From Pseudomonas entomophila (GTDB lineage Bacteria; Pseudomonadota; Gammaproteobacteria; Pseudomonadales; Pseudomonadaceae), in NCBI RefSeq assembly GCF_023277925.1, contig NZ_CP063832.1:5315501-5379500 (forward strand): a DNA stretch of 64,000 bases, written 5' to 3'. The notes beneath the pieces were generated by a model, which saw only the letters and a list, made by a program, of their open reading frames with translations, ran no database searches and was not told the DNA's origin. This document shows positions 56,256 to 63,619 of the stretch, piece after piece. A program made the position numbers and the translations under genes. Position 1 is the stretch's first letter; each line of letters starts with the position of its first letter.

Positions 56256-57359
56256 ATGAGCAAGCATAGGACGAAGCGCAATTCCCTGTCTTCCAACGAT
56301 GTAACGCTTTGCCAACATCTGTCAGTCGACCTGGCCAAGCAAGTCTTTCAGGTGGCCGGAGATGACGGTTCCGGGCGCGTCATCTACGAAGATCGAATCA
56401 AATCCCGTGAAGCCTTTCATGCGTTCCTGACCAGGCTGCCACCCACTGTGACGGTCCTGATGGAAAGTGGCCCCGGCGCTCAAGCATGGGGGCGTTTGCT
56501 ACAGGCGCAGGGAACGCCAGTCCGCATCCTGCCCGCGCAGCGAGTGGCGGAGCACCGCAGTGGTGCCAAGAACGATCGTAACGACGCCCATGCCATCTTG
56601 CGCGCAGGCCGGGATACCAGCATTGCTGCGGTGCCGATCAAGAGCACTGCCGCTTTGGCGATTCAAGCCTTACACCGCGCCCGCAGAGGCTATGTCAGGC
56701 GCCACACCGCGCTAGGCAACCAGATCCGCGGCCTGTTACTGGAACAGGGCGTCGCCCTGGCGCAAGGCGATTTAGCCGTCAGCCACGGTGTACCGCGCAT
56801 TCTTGAAGATACGACTCAACCATTGCCAGATCTGCTGCGTGAATTGCTCGATGAACTGCTCGCCGAATGGCGCTATCTGAGTGAGCGTATCGCCATCCTG
56901 ACAGGACGGCTCGAAACAGCGGCGCAGGCCGACAAGGTCGCATGCCGCCTGATGACGATACGCGGTGTCGGCCCGATCATCGCCACAGCGATGCTGGCCA
57001 AGCAGCCTGAACCTTCGCGTTTCCCCAATGCTCGACAGTTTGCCGCTTACTTTGGCCTGGTGCCCGACCAGCACAGCAGTGGAAAGAAGGTCAGGCTAGG
57101 CAAGATGAGCAAGCGAGGTGACGGCTACCTGCGCAGCATGATGATCCAGGGTGCGCACGCGGTTCTTAGCCATTTGAAGCCTGATTCCGATCAGCCAGAC
57201 GATCGCCGCCTCTTGCGATGGTTAACTCGACTTGGTCGCAAGGAGGCGGCGATCAGACTGGCTAATCGAAATCTGCGCATCATCTGGGTGCTGCTACAAG
57301 GTGAGCAGGTCTACCAACGCCAACCGAACGATCGTCAGGAGCCCGCCATGAGCCACTGA
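56256..57359 (+). CDS. IS110-family transposase (DEDD recombinase, IS1111 group)
   Basis: A 367-residue transposase. The N-terminal DEDD RuvC-like domain (residues about 20-165) starts with the first Asp in HLSVDLAKQVFQVA, continues with Glu in TVLMESGPGAQAW, and has the paired Asp in AKNDRNDAHAI. The C-terminal Tnp2 (Transposase_20) domain carries LMTIRGVGPIIATAMLA and the catalytic-serine region (HSSGKKVRLGKMSKRGDGYLR). It appears full length and uninterrupted. GCGAGGGCGAG lies about 5 nt before ATG 56256. Confidence 0.93.
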   Translation: MSKHRTKRNSLSSNDVTLCQHLSVDLAKQVFQVAGDDGSGRVIYEDRIKSREAFHAFLTRLPPTVTVLMESGPGAQAWGRLLQAQGTPVRILPAQRVAEHRSGAKNDRNDAHAILRAGRDTSIAAVPIKSTAALAIQALHRARRGYVRRHTALGNQIRGLLLEQGVALAQGDLAVSHGVPRILEDTTQPLPDLLRELLDELLAEWRYLSERIAILTGRLETAAQADKVACRLMTIRGVGPIIATAMLAKQPEPSRFPNARQFAAYFGLVPDQHSSGKKVRLGKMSKRGDGYLRSMMIQGAHAVLSHLKPDSDQPDDRRLLRWLTRLGRKEAAIRLANRNLRIIWVLLQGEQVYQRQPNDRQEPAMSH

Positions 57360-57380
57360 CTTACAGTGTTACGCCACCGG

Positions 57381-57595
57381 GGTGCCGAGCGCCCCAGCCC
57401 CTGCTAGTGAACATCGACCCTAGGTAAGACCGTCGCGGATTAATGCCTACGCTCCTACCGGCCCAAGAGGCCTAAATGTAATGGGCATGCTGCGAGCTCA
57501 CCCCGATGTTGGCCAGAAGCACCAAGCTTCCTCGAATAGGCCTGATACATAGATGCAACCGGGTAACCTTGTTCGAAAAGCAGGTAGACAATGTA
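57381..57595 (+). ncRNA. candidate bridge/seek RNA of the IS1111-type element
   Basis: This stretch between the transposase stop and the right subterminal repeat has no credible gene and is where IS1111 elements encode their guide RNA. It contains CGCTCCTAC (57450-57458), complementary to the REP core GTAGGAGCG, and the flanking target reads ATAGGAGCG (8 of 9). An 8-nt ATACATAG (57545-57552) is repeated at the right junction (57605-57612), as a donor-guide would be. GCCC...GGGC stems are visible near 57461-57486. Folding is not tested. Confidence 0.5.
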
Positions 57596-57606
57596 GGCGA
57601 GTCCAT
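57596..57606 (+). repeat. right subterminal inverted repeat of the IS1111-type element
   Basis: GGCGAGTCCAT, exact reverse complement of 56181-56191, directly before a REP. Confidence 0.75.
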
Positions 57607-57693
57607 ACATAGGAGCGGCTTTAGCCGCGATGCGGGCAACGCCATTTTGGCACCCGCTTCGCGGGTGATCGCGGCTGAAGCCGCTCCTACAGA
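57607..57693. repeat. REP pair at the right edge of the IS
   Basis: A left copy starting ATAGGAGCGGCTTTAGCCGC (normally CCTGTAGGAG) and an inverted intact copy GGCTGAAGCCGCTCCTACAG, with CACCCGCTTCGCGGGTG between. The left copy looks interrupted by the IS. Confidence 0.8.
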
Positions 57694-57699
57694 GATCGC

Positions 57700-58434
57700 C
57701 TAGAAACCGATGAATGCGTAGTAGACCGGCGCTTCGCCGGTCACTTGCAAATGCTGATCCGTCAGCTCGGTGGCAAGCGCCTCGTCCTGGACATGCACCA
57801 TCCAAGGGGCGTCGACGGTCTGTGGCGCCTGCCCCAGCACTGCGGCAAACGCCGCCATATCCGGCAACCACGCGGTAAACCCATTGCCCTTCAACGCGCT
57901 GGTGGTCATCCCCAGCGCCTGGCAGATCGCCACTTTGCCGGCGATGTCGTCCCGGTCCGCCTGGCGCGACGCGTCGATCAACGCCCGGAGCCCGGCATCC
58001 ACCGGCAGGCTGCCATGGATCAGCACCGGCCCTTGCTCCCAGGCCTCGGGTGGGCAGTCTTTGTTTTCCGGCCGCAGCGGCAGGTGCGGGTTGATCTCGG
58101 CCGGGTAGATCCGGCACACCAGCGGACGGGTGTCATAGATGGTGCACAGGTCGTTGGCGTCGAGGTTGCGGCAGCGCCCGGGATTGAACGCGGCGAAGGT
58201 TATCGACACACGCAGTTCGCCTGTGCCGCAGTGCACGGGGTGGGATCGGCGCAGCACATGGTCACGTTGGTCGGCCGGCATGCCAGGCCCATCGATGATG
58301 AAACCCTCGATCAACACGACCACCTGGCCACCGGACGCGGCCCACTGGCGCGATTCGGCGAGGGTCAGCGGCACGTGGTGGCCCGTGCAGCACTTGCCGC
58401 AGCCGGTACAGGCAAAACGAATACTGTCGCTCAC
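57700..58434 (-). CDS. YkgJ-family cysteine cluster protein (putative zinc/iron-chelating)
   Basis: A 244-residue protein with the CxxCxxCC cluster (CTGCGKCC, about residues 9-16) and a second Cys set (GRCRNLDANDLCTIYDTRPLVCRIYP) typical of the YkgJ/CxxCxxCC family, probably binding zinc or an iron-sulfur centre. The C-terminal half is unassigned. The start is GTG at 58434, whose GTGA overlaps the upstream gene's stop by 4 nt; this coupling supports it. Function unknown. Confidence 0.85.
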   Translation of the reverse strand: MSDSIRFACTGCGKCCTGHHVPLTLAESRQWAASGGQVVVLIEGFIIDGPGMPADQRDHVLRRSHPVHCGTGELRVSITFAAFNPGRCRNLDANDLCTIYDTRPLVCRIYPAEINPHLPLRPENKDCPPEAWEQGPVLIHGSLPVDAGLRALIDASRQADRDDIAGKVAICQALGMTTSALKGNGFTAWLPDMAAFAAVLGQAPQTVDAPWMVHVQDEALATELTDQHLQVTGEAPVYYAFIGF

Positions 58435-58739
58435 GGCTTGCCGGCTTCCCACTCGGTCACGAACGCCTGCTGGCGCTGACGATCGTACAGGCACAATTCT
58501 GTGCCGGTGCGTTGTTGCATGTGCTTCTGTGGGTAGGTGCCTTCTACCAGCAGCGCGCTGTAGCCGACCTGGTCGTCGAACTCGGCGGGCTTGCCTAGCA
58601 CGTGGGCGTCCTTGAACTGGCTGGCGGCCAGGCAGGCCTTGAGCATCTGCTGGCGCTGGTCGCTCCAGGCTTGGGTGGAAGAGGCCTGGCCGATGGACGG
58701 TACCAAAAGACAGAGCAGCAGGAGAGTCGAGCGGGTCAT
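58431..58739 (-). CDS. small secreted protein of unknown function
   Basis: A 102-residue exported protein with signal peptide MTRSTLLLLCLLVPSIGQAS. The mature part holds two cysteines (LKACLAAS and TELCLYDRQR) that could form a disulfide. It is translationally coupled to the YkgJ-type gene downstream by a 4-nt overlap. No domain is recognised. A GTTGAGGG-like ribosome site is plausible but weak. Confidence 0.8.
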   Translation of the reverse strand: MTRSTLLLLCLLVPSIGQASSTQAWSDQRQQMLKACLAASQFKDAHVLGKPAEFDDQVGYSALLVEGTYPQKHMQQRTGTELCLYDRQRQQAFVTEWEAGKP

Positions 58740-58944
58740 CTGTTTAATCCCTGTTGAGGGGCCGGATTATGCCGTTGGCGTGCCGGTGTGCAAGGGAAAA
58801 TTTCCTACAAATTATAGATTTCATCCACGATATGTTTATTGGATATTTTCTGAAGGTGTCTCGCGTTGTTTCTATGGCTTGCAAAGCTGCTCTGTGCTGC
58901 TAGAACTGATGGGTCTTGATTGTGCTGAGCCTAGGAGAGGTGAA
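58740..58944. other. AT-rich intergenic region upstream of the deaminase
   Basis: A 205-nt segment markedly richer in A/T than its neighbours, marking the start of the accessory island. Stretches such as ACAAATTATAGATTTCATCC offer promoter elements. In Vibrio AvcID systems a small RNA antitoxin is made next to avcD, so this is the natural place to look for one; none is proven here. Confidence 0.4.
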
Positions 58945-60699
58945 ATGCGTTTTGACGGGAGTCAGGATAACTTGCGAGAGCGCTTGAGCCAGTTGGATAC
59001 AGTAGGCGAATGGAAAGCACTCAACCCCAATCAACTTCAATTCAGAAGCAAAAGCGGCGGTGTTCTGAATTGGTTCCCAAGCACTGGGAATATTGTATTT
59101 CAAGGTAAGCCAGAACCCGCTGCGGAGCTGGAAGCGCTGGTTGAACGCTTGATATCCGGAAGCACGGGGCCAGAGTCCCGTGAAAGGACCAATGCCGCGG
59201 CTCTGGCCCTGCGAAGCTTATCTGAAACCTCCGGGTTGAAATCAACATCCTTTCTTGATGACTCGTATACCGACTCCGAATTGGTTTTAGGCTTTGTCGG
59301 GTCAATTGGCACTGATCTCAAGACGGTATGCCAACTGGTAGAGGAAAGATTGAAGGCTTTTTCTTACACTGCACAGCATATAAAGATGTCTGCGGATGTC
59401 ATAGCATTGCTGGGTGAGGCGCCCAATGCTCAGAATGAGTTCGAGCGTATCGACGGGTTCATGCGCGAGGGTAATCGATTGCGCAAGCTATGTCAGGATA
59501 ATTCGATTCTGGCGCTGGGGGCTGCGGCACTCATTGGGGAGCGGCGGGGCAAGGCTGAGCCTAGGAGGCATGCTTACCTGATCAACTCGTTGAAAAGCCC
59601 GCATGAGGTTCAGCGCCTGCGAAAAGTGTACGCCGGTGGCTTCTTTCTGATCGGTGTGCATGCGGATCATGAACGACGCAACAATTACCTCGTGAAGGAC
59701 GTCAGGCTCACGGCGGAGCAAGCAGCAGAGTTGATTTCACGCGATGAAGACGAGAAGGACGACTATGGCCAGCACACCCGGGACACCTACCATCTCTCGG
59801 ATTTTTTCATCAATTACGACGGCAATCACGATTCACTGAAAATGCAGGTGTGGCGCGTACTTGACCTGTTATTCGGCAAGCCGTACGTCACCCCGACATT
59901 CGACGAATATGCCATGTTCATGGCGTTCTCCGCCTCGTTGCGTTCCGCTGACCTATCGCGTCAGGTCGGGGCCGTAGTAACCAAGGATGAGTGCATTATC
60001 GCCACAGGTGCGAATGATGTACCAAAATCTGGAGGCGGCCTCTATTGGCCCGTTGAGAGTGCTGCCCATGAGGTGGTTGACCAAGAGGATGGGCGGGATT
60101 ACATGCGAGGCGAGGACTCCAACGCTGTCCAGAAGAACATCATTGTCGAAGATATTCTTCGATTGCTTCCGGAGGACTATCGCAACGATGTCGCGCCATT
60201 ATTGAGAAAAAGCAAGATAAAAGAGATTACGGAATATGGAAGAGTGGTTCACGCTGAGATGGAAGCGTTGCTGTCCTCAAGCCGGACAGGAGTCAGTGCA
60301 ATGGGTAGCACTCTCTACTGCACCACTTTCCCATGTCACAACTGTGCCAAGCACATCATCGCCGCCGGCGTGAAGCGCGTGGTGTATGTTGAGCCTTATC
60401 CCAAGAGCAAGGCGCAACAATTCCATTCTGATGCAATCTCTTTGGACAGGCATGGTAAGGGTGTGCTGTTCGAGCCCTTTATGGGCGTAGGGCCGAGGAG
60501 CTTCTTCGACCTGTTCTCCACAAATCTGGGTAGCGGCTATCCTGTCATACGTAAAACGGATGATGGACAAGTGGTTGACTGGTCGGAATCGGATGCTAAA
60601 TTGCGCACCCAGATGTTACCTTGCTCATATATGGAACGTGAAAAGGTAGCGAGCGAATTGCTGTCAACCTATTTGGAGGAGCAATCAGATGAGCGGTAA
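58945..60699 (+). CDS. AvcD-like deoxycytidylate deaminase, probable anti-phage defence protein
   Basis: A 584-residue protein. Residues 1 to about 75 form a small module with TGNIVFQGK near 48-55, a pattern reminiscent of RNase HIII-type N-terminal (TBP-like) domains. A P-loop-kinase-like domain follows (about 110-300: GFVGSIGTDLKTV, lacking a canonical GK[ST]; then YLINSLKSPHEVQRLRKVY). The deaminase domain (about 315-530) has zinc motif HAE at 436-438 and PCHNC at 463-467. This is the AvcD / anti-phage dCTP deaminase layout, which depletes dC nucleotides during infection. AGGAGAGG lies 4-5 nt before ATG 58945; a longer frame without ribosome site is rejected. Confidence 0.85.
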   Translation: MRFDGSQDNLRERLSQLDTVGEWKALNPNQLQFRSKSGGVLNWFPSTGNIVFQGKPEPAAELEALVERLISGSTGPESRERTNAAALALRSLSETSGLKSTSFLDDSYTDSELVLGFVGSIGTDLKTVCQLVEERLKAFSYTAQHIKMSADVIALLGEAPNAQNEFERIDGFMREGNRLRKLCQDNSILALGAAALIGERRGKAEPRRHAYLINSLKSPHEVQRLRKVYAGGFFLIGVHADHERRNNYLVKDVRLTAEQAAELISRDEDEKDDYGQHTRDTYHLSDFFINYDGNHDSLKMQVWRVLDLLFGKPYVTPTFDEYAMFMAFSASLRSADLSRQVGAVVTKDECIIATGANDVPKSGGGLYWPVESAAHEVVDQEDGRDYMRGEDSNAVQKNIIVEDILRLLPEDYRNDVAPLLRKSKIKEITEYGRVVHAEMEALLSSSRTGVSAMGSTLYCTTFPCHNCAKHIIAAGVKRVVYVEPYPKSKAQQFHSDAISLDRHGKGVLFEPFMGVGPRSFFDLFSTNLGSGYPVIRKTDDGQVVDWSESDAKLRTQMLPCSYMEREKVASELLSTYLEEQSDER

Positions 60700-60847
60700 T
60701 AAACAGGATTTTCTCCGATACCTCGATGCATGCCGCAAGGAAGTCGAGCAATGGCCGAGTTGGAAACAGGAAGCTTTGAAAGCGCCAGCTAGGGAAGCAG
60801 CGCAAAAGGTAGCTGCCACGCAAAATGCAGGGCAACCTAAGCGTTGA
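60689..60847 (+). CDS. 52-residue protein overlapping the deaminase gene
   Basis: A small frame from ATG 60689 to TGA 60847 begins MSGNKQDFLRYLDACRKEVE, contains QWPSWKQEALK, and ends with a basic tail. GGAGGA lies 8 nt upstream and the frame overlaps the deaminase end by 11 nt, so expression as a coupled gene is likely. The EV..WP.WK pattern recurs, in my memory, in small proteins of mobile islands, but no function is known. It may be a partner of the deaminase (inference). Confidence 0.7.
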   Translation: MSGNKQDFLRYLDACRKEVEQWPSWKQEALKAPAREAAQKVAATQNAGQPKR

Positions 60848-60896
60848 TACTCTAGTGAGCAGAGGCCATGGCCTTCTGCTCAACTCACTTGCCCGC

Positions 60897-61796
60897 TTAA
60901 CGCTCTTCGAACACCACCGCCCGCGCCGCCGTCACCAGGCAGTTGGTCAGCTCGGGCGAGGAGAACTTGGTGAGGATGGCGTTGGCCCCTGCCAGTTTGG
61001 CCTTGTCGCCGCTCATCGCGCTGTCCAGCGAGGTGTGCAGCAGGATATACAGGTGCTGGAAGTCCGGCGTCTCACGCAGGGTGCGGGTGAAGGCGAAGCC
61101 GTCCATCTCCGACATCTCGATGTCGGAGACGATGATGTTGATCTCCTTGTCGGTGCCTTGCAGCTCCAGCAGCACGTTGATCGCGTCCTTGGCGCTGCGC
61201 GCGGTGTGACACTCGATACCCAGGTTGCGCAGGGTGTGCACCGACTGTTGCAGCGCCACCTGGCTGTCGTCCACCACCAGGATGTTGGCAGCTGCCAGCA
61301 GGCTGGCATCCTCTTCGCTGACTTCGCCCGGGTGCGGCTCATGCTGCGGCGGGGCGATGCCATGGATGACCTTTTCGATGTCCAGCACCTGCACCAGGGT
61401 GTTGTCGACCCGGGTCACGCCGGTGATGAACGAGCGGTTGCCGGAACCGAACGGCGGCGGCTTGATGTCGGTGCTCAGGCAATGAACGATGCGGCTCACT
61501 GCCTGCACATGCAGGCCCTGGCGCGAGCGGCTGATCTCGGTGACGATCAGGCAGCCGCCGTCCGGGTCGGCCAGGGGCATCTCACCAATGGCCCGGGACA
61601 GGTCGATCACCGACAGCGAGTTACCACGCAGGGTGGCCACGCCTTTCACGTGCGGGTGGGCCTCCGGTAGCTTGGTCAGCGGTGGGCAGGGGATGATCTC
61701 GCTGACCTTGAGCAGGTTGATTGCCATCAGCTTGCCGCTGCGCAGGGTGAACAGCAGCAGGGACAACGAGTCCGCGCGGGCTTTTTGCGTGGCCAT
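60897..61796 (-). CDS. cheV: chemotaxis coupling protein CheV
   Basis: A 299-residue fusion of a CheW-like domain (about 10-155; core LFTLRSGKLMAINLLKVSEII) and a receiver domain (about 170-299). The receiver has acidic pair DD in ILVVDDSQVALQQ, phospho-acceptor Asp in IIVSDIEMSEMDGF, Thr in LLHTSLD, and Lys in ILTKFSS. It links chemoreceptors to CheA and can be phosphorylated for adaptation. AAAGG lies 6-7 nt before ATG 61796. No che operon is nearby; several receptors are. Confidence 0.94.
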   Translation of the reverse strand: MATQKARADSLSLLLFTLRSGKLMAINLLKVSEIIPCPPLTKLPEAHPHVKGVATLRGNSLSVIDLSRAIGEMPLADPDGGCLIVTEISRSRQGLHVQAVSRIVHCLSTDIKPPPFGSGNRSFITGVTRVDNTLVQVLDIEKVIHGIAPPQHEPHPGEVSEEDASLLAAANILVVDDSQVALQQSVHTLRNLGIECHTARSAKDAINVLLELQGTDKEINIIVSDIEMSEMDGFAFTRTLRETPDFQHLYILLHTSLDSAMSGDKAKLAGANAILTKFSSPELTNCLVTAARAVVFEER

Positions 61797-61913
61797 GGGC
61801 AACCTTTGGTTCGAAATGGGGAGGATGCCGGGTTATCGGCTTTTTGGCGCCGGGCTTTAGCTTAGTTTGCGATTACGGATAGCGCTTTACCGGCTGTTCG
61901 CCGACAAACCCGG

Positions 61914-63464
61914 TCAACGCAGCCCCAGACGCTTGGCCAGCCGGCTCAGGTTCGCCCGATCCAGCCCCAGCTCCCGTGCCGCGGCCGCCCAGTTATCCCC
62001 ATGACGCTTCAGGCACGCTTCGACGACCTGCCGTTGATAATCATCCACTGCCTCGCGCAGTCCGCCCTCGGGCAGCGGCGCGTCGGCGGGTGGCATTTCG
62101 GTTGCGACATGCACGGCGGGCACGACGTTGCGCAGGTCCAGGTCCGCGGCCTCCAGCGTGAGAATCTTCGGCCGCTGCCCATGGTGCCCCAACGCCTTGA
62201 GCGCCGAACGGCCGATCAGGTGCTCCAGCTCACGCACATTACCCGGCCAGTCGTAGGCCAGCAGCGCGGCCTGGGCATCGGTGGAAAGCCTCAGGCTGCC
62301 CAGCCCCAGGCGCGAGCGGTTCTGCTCCAGGAAATAGCCAGCCAGCAACAGTACATCGCGACCCCGTTCGCGCAAGGGGGGGACCTGTAGGGGGTAGACG
62401 CTCAGCCGGTGATAGAAGTCGGCACGGTAGTTGCCGTTGCGCACTTCCTCCGCCAGGTCGCGATTGGTCGCGGCGATCAGGCGCACATCCACCTGGTGTT
62501 CGCGGTCTGAGCCCAGCCGTTGCAACTGGCCACTCTGCAGCACGCGCAACAGCTTGGCCTGCACAGCCAGCGGTAATTCGCCGACTTCATCGAGGAACAG
62601 GGTGCCGCCGTTGGCCAGCTCGAACTTGCCACGCCGTTCGCCATGGGCGCCGGTGAAGGCGCCGCGCACATGACCGAACAGTTCGCTTTCCACCAGGGTG
62701 TCGGGCAATGCGGCGCAGTTCAGGCTGATCATCGGCTTGTCGGCGCGGTTGCTGGCGCTATGCAGTGCCTGGGCCACCAGCTCCTTGCCGACGCCGGTTT
62801 CGCCGGTGATCAGCACGGTCAGGTCGCTGCCGCCGACCAGGCGGATTTCCTCGACCAGGTGCTTGTGCGCCTTGCTCTGGCCGATCAGTTCCCTGTCCTG
62901 GCCGCTGGCCTGGCGGTACACCTCGGCGCGTTGGTGCTCGTCCTCGGCACGCAGGGCCAAGTGCTCGATGCGCTCGGCCACGGTGACGGTGGCGGCGGCC
63001 AGGCTGGCGAAGGCTTGCAGGGCATCGAGCTCCAGGCTCTGGAACTGGCCGGGGGTGAGGGCGTCGAGGGTCAGCAGCCCCCAGGGGCGTTCGTCGACCA
63101 TCAAGGGGCAACCCATGCAGTCATGTACTTCGAGGTCGGCGTGGGTGGCGTTCACCAGGCCGTCGTAGGGGTCGGGCAACGGGCTGTCGCTGGCGAAACG
63201 GGTCGGTTCCGGGCGGCTGAGCAGCGCCTGGAAGCGTGGGTGCTCGCTGACCCGGAAGCGGCGACCGAGGGTGTCAGGTGACAGGCCGTCGACCGCCAGC
63301 GGCACCAGCCACTCGCCATCAAGGCGCAACAGCGCCGCGGCGTCACATGGCAGCAGGCCGCGCATGGCCTGGAGCAGACGGCGGTAGCGCTCCTGGTCGG
63401 GCAGGTCGCAGGACAGGTCGCTGACCAGGGGGAGGAGGGCGGTGAGCAGGGGTTTTGCAGTCAT
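61914..63464 (-). CDS. norR: nitric-oxide-responsive sigma-54 activator NorR
   Basis: A 516-residue regulator with the NorR three-domain layout. An N-terminal GAF (1 to about 175) binds NO through non-haem iron; a central AAA+ domain has Walker A GETGVGKE, the sigma-54 contact loop GAFTGA, and Walker [11 protein letters not shown]; and a Fis-type helix-turn-helix sits at the C-terminus ([24 protein letters not shown]). CAGGAG lies 6-7 nt before ATG 63464. It is divergent from hmp, its expected target, with three GT-N7-AC sites between. Confidence 0.94.
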   Translation of the reverse strand: MTAKPLLTALLPLVSDLSCDLPDQERYRRLLQAMRGLLPCDAAALLRLDGEWLVPLAVDGLSPDTLGRRFRVSEHPRFQALLSRPEPTRFASDSPLPDPYDGLVNATHADLEVHDCMGCPLMVDERPWGLLTLDALTPGQFQSLELDALQAFASLAAATVTVAERIEHLALRAEDEHQRAEVYRQASGQDRELIGQSKAHKHLVEEIRLVGGSDLTVLITGETGVGKELVAQALHSASNRADKPMISLNCAALPDTLVESELFGHVRGAFTGAHGERRGKFELANGGTLFLDEVGELPLAVQAKLLRVLQSGQLQRLGSDREHQVDVRLIAATNRDLAEEVRNGNYRADFYHRLSVYPLQVPPLRERGRDVLLLAGYFLEQNRSRLGLGSLRLSTDAQAALLAYDWPGNVRELEHLIGRSALKALGHHGQRPKILTLEAADLDLRNVVPAVHVATEMPPADAPLPEGGLREAVDDYQRQVVEACLKRHGDNWAAAARELGLDRANLSRLAKRLGLR

Positions 63465-63515
63465 ATGGACTCCTGTTGGTCGGAATGACTATACGCTTGG
63501 GTGTGTCCTTATGAC
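63460..63515. promoter_or_regulatory. three GT-N7-AC NorR-like sites
   Basis: GTCATATGGAC (63460-63470, covering the norR start codon), GTCGGAATGAC (63479-63489) and GTCCTTATGAC (63505-63515, inside the palindrome GTGTC-CTTAT-GACAC) all fit GT-N7-AC. E. coli NorR also uses three such sites. Confidence 0.7.
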
Positions 63516-63557
63516 ACCTATAATGCTCAAGCCCCTGAATTCATTGGCTTTTAAAGT

Positions 63558-63575
63558 TGGCACGATTGCTGAAGC
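63558..63575 (+). promoter_or_regulatory. possible sigma-54-like promoter of hmp with odd spacing
   Basis: TGGCACG at 63558-63564 fits a -24 element, but the next TTGC is three bases too close for the usual GG-N10-GC spacing. NorR targets need sigma-54, so the true -12 element may differ. Confidence 0.35.
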
Positions 63576-63619
63576 AACGATGACAACTATTCGAAGCCAC
63601 AGGCTCAGGAGTCGCTGCA

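Larger units (their letters stand above)
56177..57608 (+). mobile_element. IS1111-type insertion sequence (IS110 family)
   Basis: An element of about 1.43 kb. An 11-bp inverted repeat, ATGGACTCGCC at 56181-56191 and GGCGAGTCCAT at 57596-57606, brackets it, matching the short subterminal repeats of the IS1111 group. Inside are a DEDD transposase and a non-coding right-hand stretch of about 235 nt. The right end abuts a REP that appears to start one or two bases into its usual boundary. IS1111 relatives in Pseudomonas are known to insert at REPs. The exact outer bases are uncertain by a few nucleotides. Confidence 0.8.

Noticed and set aside
56206..57379. ACAGTG repeats and CGGTGGCGT/ACGCCACCG as the IS ends
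   Set aside because: These lie inside the longer ATGGACTCGCC repeat and would leave no non-coding RNA region; probably internal or coincidental.
57455..58117. 220-codon reverse frame across the IS right end and the YkgJ-type gene
   Set aside because: It crosses an IS boundary and a REP pair and is out of frame with the real gene.
58591..58944. 118-codon N-terminal extension of the deaminase frame
   Set aside because: It overlaps the divergent small secreted gene and AT-rich promoter DNA; the ATG at 58945 has a strong ribosome site.
63558..63569. TGGCACGATTGC as a standard sigma-54 promoter
   Set aside because: GG to GC spacing is 7 instead of 10; kept only as a low-confidence element.
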